A stretch of DNA of 64,000 bases from Methanolinea sp. UBA277 (GTDB taxonomy: Archaea > Halobacteriota > Methanomicrobia > Methanomicrobiales > Methanospirillaceae): positions 124,001 to 188,000 of the forward strand of contig DANP01000020.1 in the NCBI GenBank assembly GCA_002499905.1, given 5' to 3'. The notes below the pieces were generated by a model. The model saw only the letters and a list, made by a program, of their open reading frames with translations. It had not been told where the DNA came from and searched no databases. The position numbers were made by a program, and so were the translations under genes. This document shows positions 61,739 through 64,000 of this stretch, one piece after another (the stretch's first letter is position 1; every line of letters begins with the position of its first letter).

Positions 61739-63012
61739 TGGACAGCCTGCTCTTTTTCCCGATCGCCATCGCCGGAATCAGCCATCACCGTGCAACGGTC
61801 GATAAACTGGAGGAGTTCCGGTTTACCGATGAAGCAGCCTTTCTTGCCACGGCAAAGGACCGGTTCCGGGGAGTCCTGATCCTCCAGACCTGTAACCGGA
61901 TAGAGATCCTGGTGCATGGCGAGGCTTCGGCCCTTCAGTCCCTGCTCGAAGAGGAAGGGAGAACAGAATTCTCGCTGCTGACCGGGACAGCCGCACTCCG
62001 CCACCTCCTCCTGCTGGCCGCAGGCATGGACTCGATGATCGTGGGTGAAGACCAGATCATCGGGCAGCTCAGGGATGCCCTTGCCCTGGCAAAGGAGGCG
62101 GACACCGCCAGCCCGGTCCTCGAGCTCTGCATCAACAAGGCAGTGCATGTCGGGGTCGAGGTGCGCCGGCAGACCCAGATCAACCGTGGGGCGGTCTCCA
62201 TCGGTTCCGCGGCCGTCCTGCTCGCCGAGGAACAGCTCGGCAGCCTTGAGGGAAAGCACATCCTCGTGGTCGGGTCCGGGGAGATGGGGATGCTCGTTGC
62301 CCAGGCCCTGGCCGCCAAGAAACTGACTGCAATGTACGTGGCCAACCGGACCTACCAGCGTGCGGAAGTGCTGGCAAAGAAGATCGGGGGAAAGGCGGTG
62401 AAGCTGACAGAGCTCCCGCGCTATATGATCCTCTCAGATGTGGTCATCTCCTGCACCTCTGCACCCCACCCGGTCATCTACCGGGAGCACCTGCGGGAGA
62501 TCATGCGGAACCGGTGCTGGCCCCTTGACGGGCACCCGCGGCCCCTGGTCCTGATCGACATCGCCCAGCCGCGCGATGTCGAGGACGGCGCAGAGGAGAT
62601 CGACGGCATCCACCTCTTTACCATCGACAGCCTCCGGCGCATCAATGAGCTCACCATGAGCTCCCGGAAAGAGGCGGCAGAGAAAGCCAGCTCCTTTGTC
62701 GAGGGGGAACTGTACCAATTCATCCGGCTCCTGAACGGGAAGGCTGCTGACGAGACCCTGTCGCTCCTCCACACCTGGGCGGAATCGATCCGGCTGCGGG
62801 AGCGGGACCGTGCCCTCTCCCGGCTCGGAACCGGAGACCCGAGGGCAGGAGAGGTTGTCGACGACTTCTCCCGGGCCCTGGTGAGCAAGATCCTCTCTGA
62901 TGTGACCGTCTCCATACGGCTCTGTGCAGAGGACGGCAACCTTGAGTACGCCCGGTCGCTGGTCGATGCAATTACCAAAGGTGAGAAGATATGTTTCCGC
63001 AACGAAGAATGA
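61738..63012 (+). CDS. hemA: glutamyl-tRNA reductase
   Basis: The 424 residues carry the nucleophile in QTCNRIEI (C52), the GMDSMIVGEDQIIGQ loop, and a Rossmann domain (VVGSGEMGMLVAQAL). The C-terminal dimerisation helix completes the family. It reduces Glu-tRNA to glutamate-1-semialdehyde, the first step of C5 tetrapyrrole synthesis. GAGGAGG lies just before the ATG. The 3' end overlaps hemB by 22 bp. Confidence 0.97.
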   Translation: MDSLLFFPIAIAGISHHRATVDKLEEFRFTDEAAFLATAKDRFRGVLILQTCNRIEILVHGEASALQSLLEEEGRTEFSLLTGTAALRHLLLLAAGMDSMIVGEDQIIGQLRDALALAKEADTASPVLELCINKAVHVGVEVRRQTQINRGAVSIGSAAVLLAEEQLGSLEGKHILVVGSGEMGMLVAQALAAKKLTAMYVANRTYQRAEVLAKKIGGKAVKLTELPRYMILSDVVISCTSAPHPVIYREHLREIMRNRCWPLDGHPRPLVLIDIAQPRDVEDGAEEIDGIHLFTIDSLRRINELTMSSRKEAAEKASSFVEGELYQFIRLLNGKAADETLSLLHTWAESIRLRERDRALSRLGTGDPRAGEVVDDFSRALVSKILSDVTVSIRLCAEDGNLEYARSLVDAITKGEKICFRNEE

Positions 63013-63974
63013 GGAGGCTGCGGGGGAGACTGATCCAGCCTCTCGTGAGGGAGCACGTGCTCTCGAAGACTGACCTCGTGGCCCCCCTGTTCGTGGATGA
63101 GACCGCCATAAGGCCGGCCCCCATCGCCTCCATGCCGGGACAGGTCCGCCACCCCGCAGGCGGTATCGTCCGGGCGGCAGAAGATCTTCGGGAAAAGGGT
63201 ATTCTGGCCGTTCTGCTCTTTGGCATCCCGGCACGGAAGGATGCCGGAGCATCGGAGGCTTTCAATCCGGAGGGGATCGTCCAGCAGGCGGTCCGATCGA
63301 TCAAGGCAGCCCTCCCGGAGATGGTGGTGATCACCGATGTCTGTGCCTGCGAATATACCGACCATGGCCACTGCGGGATCATCGGGGAAGGCCCCTGTGG
63401 TCCGGACCTCGACAACGACCGGTCCCTTGAGCTCATGGCACGAATTGCTGTCAGCCATGCCCGGGCAGGGGCGGATATCGTTGCCCCCTCCTGTATGCTT
63501 GACGGCATGGTTACTATTATCCGGCGGGCGCTGGATGACGCCGGATTCACGGATACGGCTATCATGTCCTACTCCACCAAGTTTGACAGCGCCCTTTACG
63601 GACCGTTCCGGGAGGCGGCCGAGTCCGGGTTTTTCTTCGGAGACCGGAGCACCTACCAGATCAGCCCGGCGAACGGGCGGGAGGCGGTCAGGGAGTCCGA
63701 GCTCGATGCCATGGAAGGGGCTGATATCCTGATGGTGAAGCCGGCCGGGTTCTATCTCGACCTTGTCGCCGAAATCCGGACGCTCGGTCTGCCTGTGGCA
63801 GCGTACCAGGTAAGCGGAGAGTACGCGATGATCAGGGCCGCAGCGGCCCAGGGATGGATCGATGAGAAGAAGGTGGTGATGGAGAGCCTCCTCTGCATGA
63901 AGCGGGCGGGAGCGGACCTGATCATCACCTATTTTGCCGGAAATGCGGCGGGGTGGATGGATGAAGAGCAGTGA
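62991..63974 (+). CDS. hemB: delta-aminolevulinic acid dehydratase (porphobilinogen synthase)
   Basis: The 327-residue TIM barrel has the zinc-type metal loop VCACEYTDHGHCG and the two Schiff-base lysines in SYSTKFDSALYGPF and ILMVKPAGFYLD. It joins two aminolevulinate molecules into porphobilinogen. It overlaps hemA by 22 bp and hemL by 14 bp. Confidence 0.97.
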   Translation: MFPQRRMRRLRGRLIQPLVREHVLSKTDLVAPLFVDETAIRPAPIASMPGQVRHPAGGIVRAAEDLREKGILAVLLFGIPARKDAGASEAFNPEGIVQQAVRSIKAALPEMVVITDVCACEYTDHGHCGIIGEGPCGPDLDNDRSLELMARIAVSHARAGADIVAPSCMLDGMVTIIRRALDDAGFTDTAIMSYSTKFDSALYGPFREAAESGFFFGDRSTYQISPANGREAVRESELDAMEGADILMVKPAGFYLDLVAEIRTLGLPVAAYQVSGEYAMIRAAAAQGWIDEKKVVMESLLCMKRAGADLIITYFAGNAAGWMDEEQ

Positions 63975-64000
63975 TCTCTACCAAAAGGCACTGGGACTGA
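63961..64000 (+). CDS. hemL: glutamate-1-semialdehyde aminomutase, N-terminus (cut by window end)
   Basis: ATG at 63961 opens MKSSDLYQKALGL, matching the usual HemL N-terminus, and the order hemA-hemB-hemL is standard in methanogens. Only 13 codons are inside the window. It starts within the hemB 3' end. Confidence 0.75.
   Translation, partial: MKSSDLYQKALGL

Overview
The window is about 60% GC archaeal DNA, most consistent with a hydrogenotrophic methanogen of the order Methanomicrobiales. Markers are TFE, Trm56, archaeal-type AlaRS, the methanogen homocysteine pair (aspartate-semialdehyde sulfurtransferase plus its NIL/ferredoxin partner), DUF2121, UPF0280 and a complete Mbh-type membrane hydrogenase. 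The order is inferred from gene content, not from a phylogeny. Many genes have an archaeal TATA box about 26 bp before the start codon, so leaderless or short-leader mRNAs are common. ATGA/GTGA stop-start overlaps inside operons are frequent. No CRISPR array, insertion sequence or rRNA was seen.

Region 1 (1-17.5 kb) is mostly housekeeping. It holds a possible structured RNA (about 160-384), tRNA-Leu(GAG), an ACT-domain regulator, and a minus-strand run (wHTH, trm56, ATP-grasp, tfe, HD hydrolase). It continues with UPF0280, a 2H-phosphoesterase/calcineurin fusion, an MFS carrier, the homocysteine pair, Nif3, a SWIM protein, alaS with a membrane-anchored wHTH, a surface protein, and hisH with a zinc-ribbon/PUA/PP-loop enzyme.

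Region 2 (17.8-26.7 kb) is a 14-gene operon in the order mbhA to mbhN: an Mrp-like antiporter module followed by a [NiFe] hydrogenase module with all four nickel cysteines. A hydrogenase maturation protease lies convergently just downstream. Together these should couple ferredoxin/H2 chemistry to an ion gradient.

Region 3 (26.7-55.8 kb) is accessory and rich in membrane proteins and lipoproteins. It has META-domain lipoproteins, a bacterial-type PLP Orn/Lys/Arg decarboxylase, and an arsenate reductase divergent from an ArsR regulator across an inverted-repeat operator. Its centre is one apparent operon: a heterodimeric ABC exporter, a YfcC/ArcD-like carrier, ornithine carbamoyltransferase, carbamate kinase, arginine deiminase and PPK2. 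This is a full arginine deiminase fermentation pathway joined to a polyphosphate kinase. Around it are repeated small-multidrug-export-like proteins (four copies) and DUF2238-like proteins (two copies), plus an AI-2E family permease, a GDPD, cupins and a polyferredoxin membrane protein.

Region 4 (55.9-64 kb) has a pentameric ligand-gated ion channel with a large N-terminal extension, tRNA-Gly(GCC), a TrkA/TrkH potassium system, a DUF6125 protein, a tiny orphan TOBE-like gene, and the tetrapyrrole operon sirC-like, hemA, hemB, hemL (cut by the window end), which would supply precursors for F430, siroheme and corrinoids.
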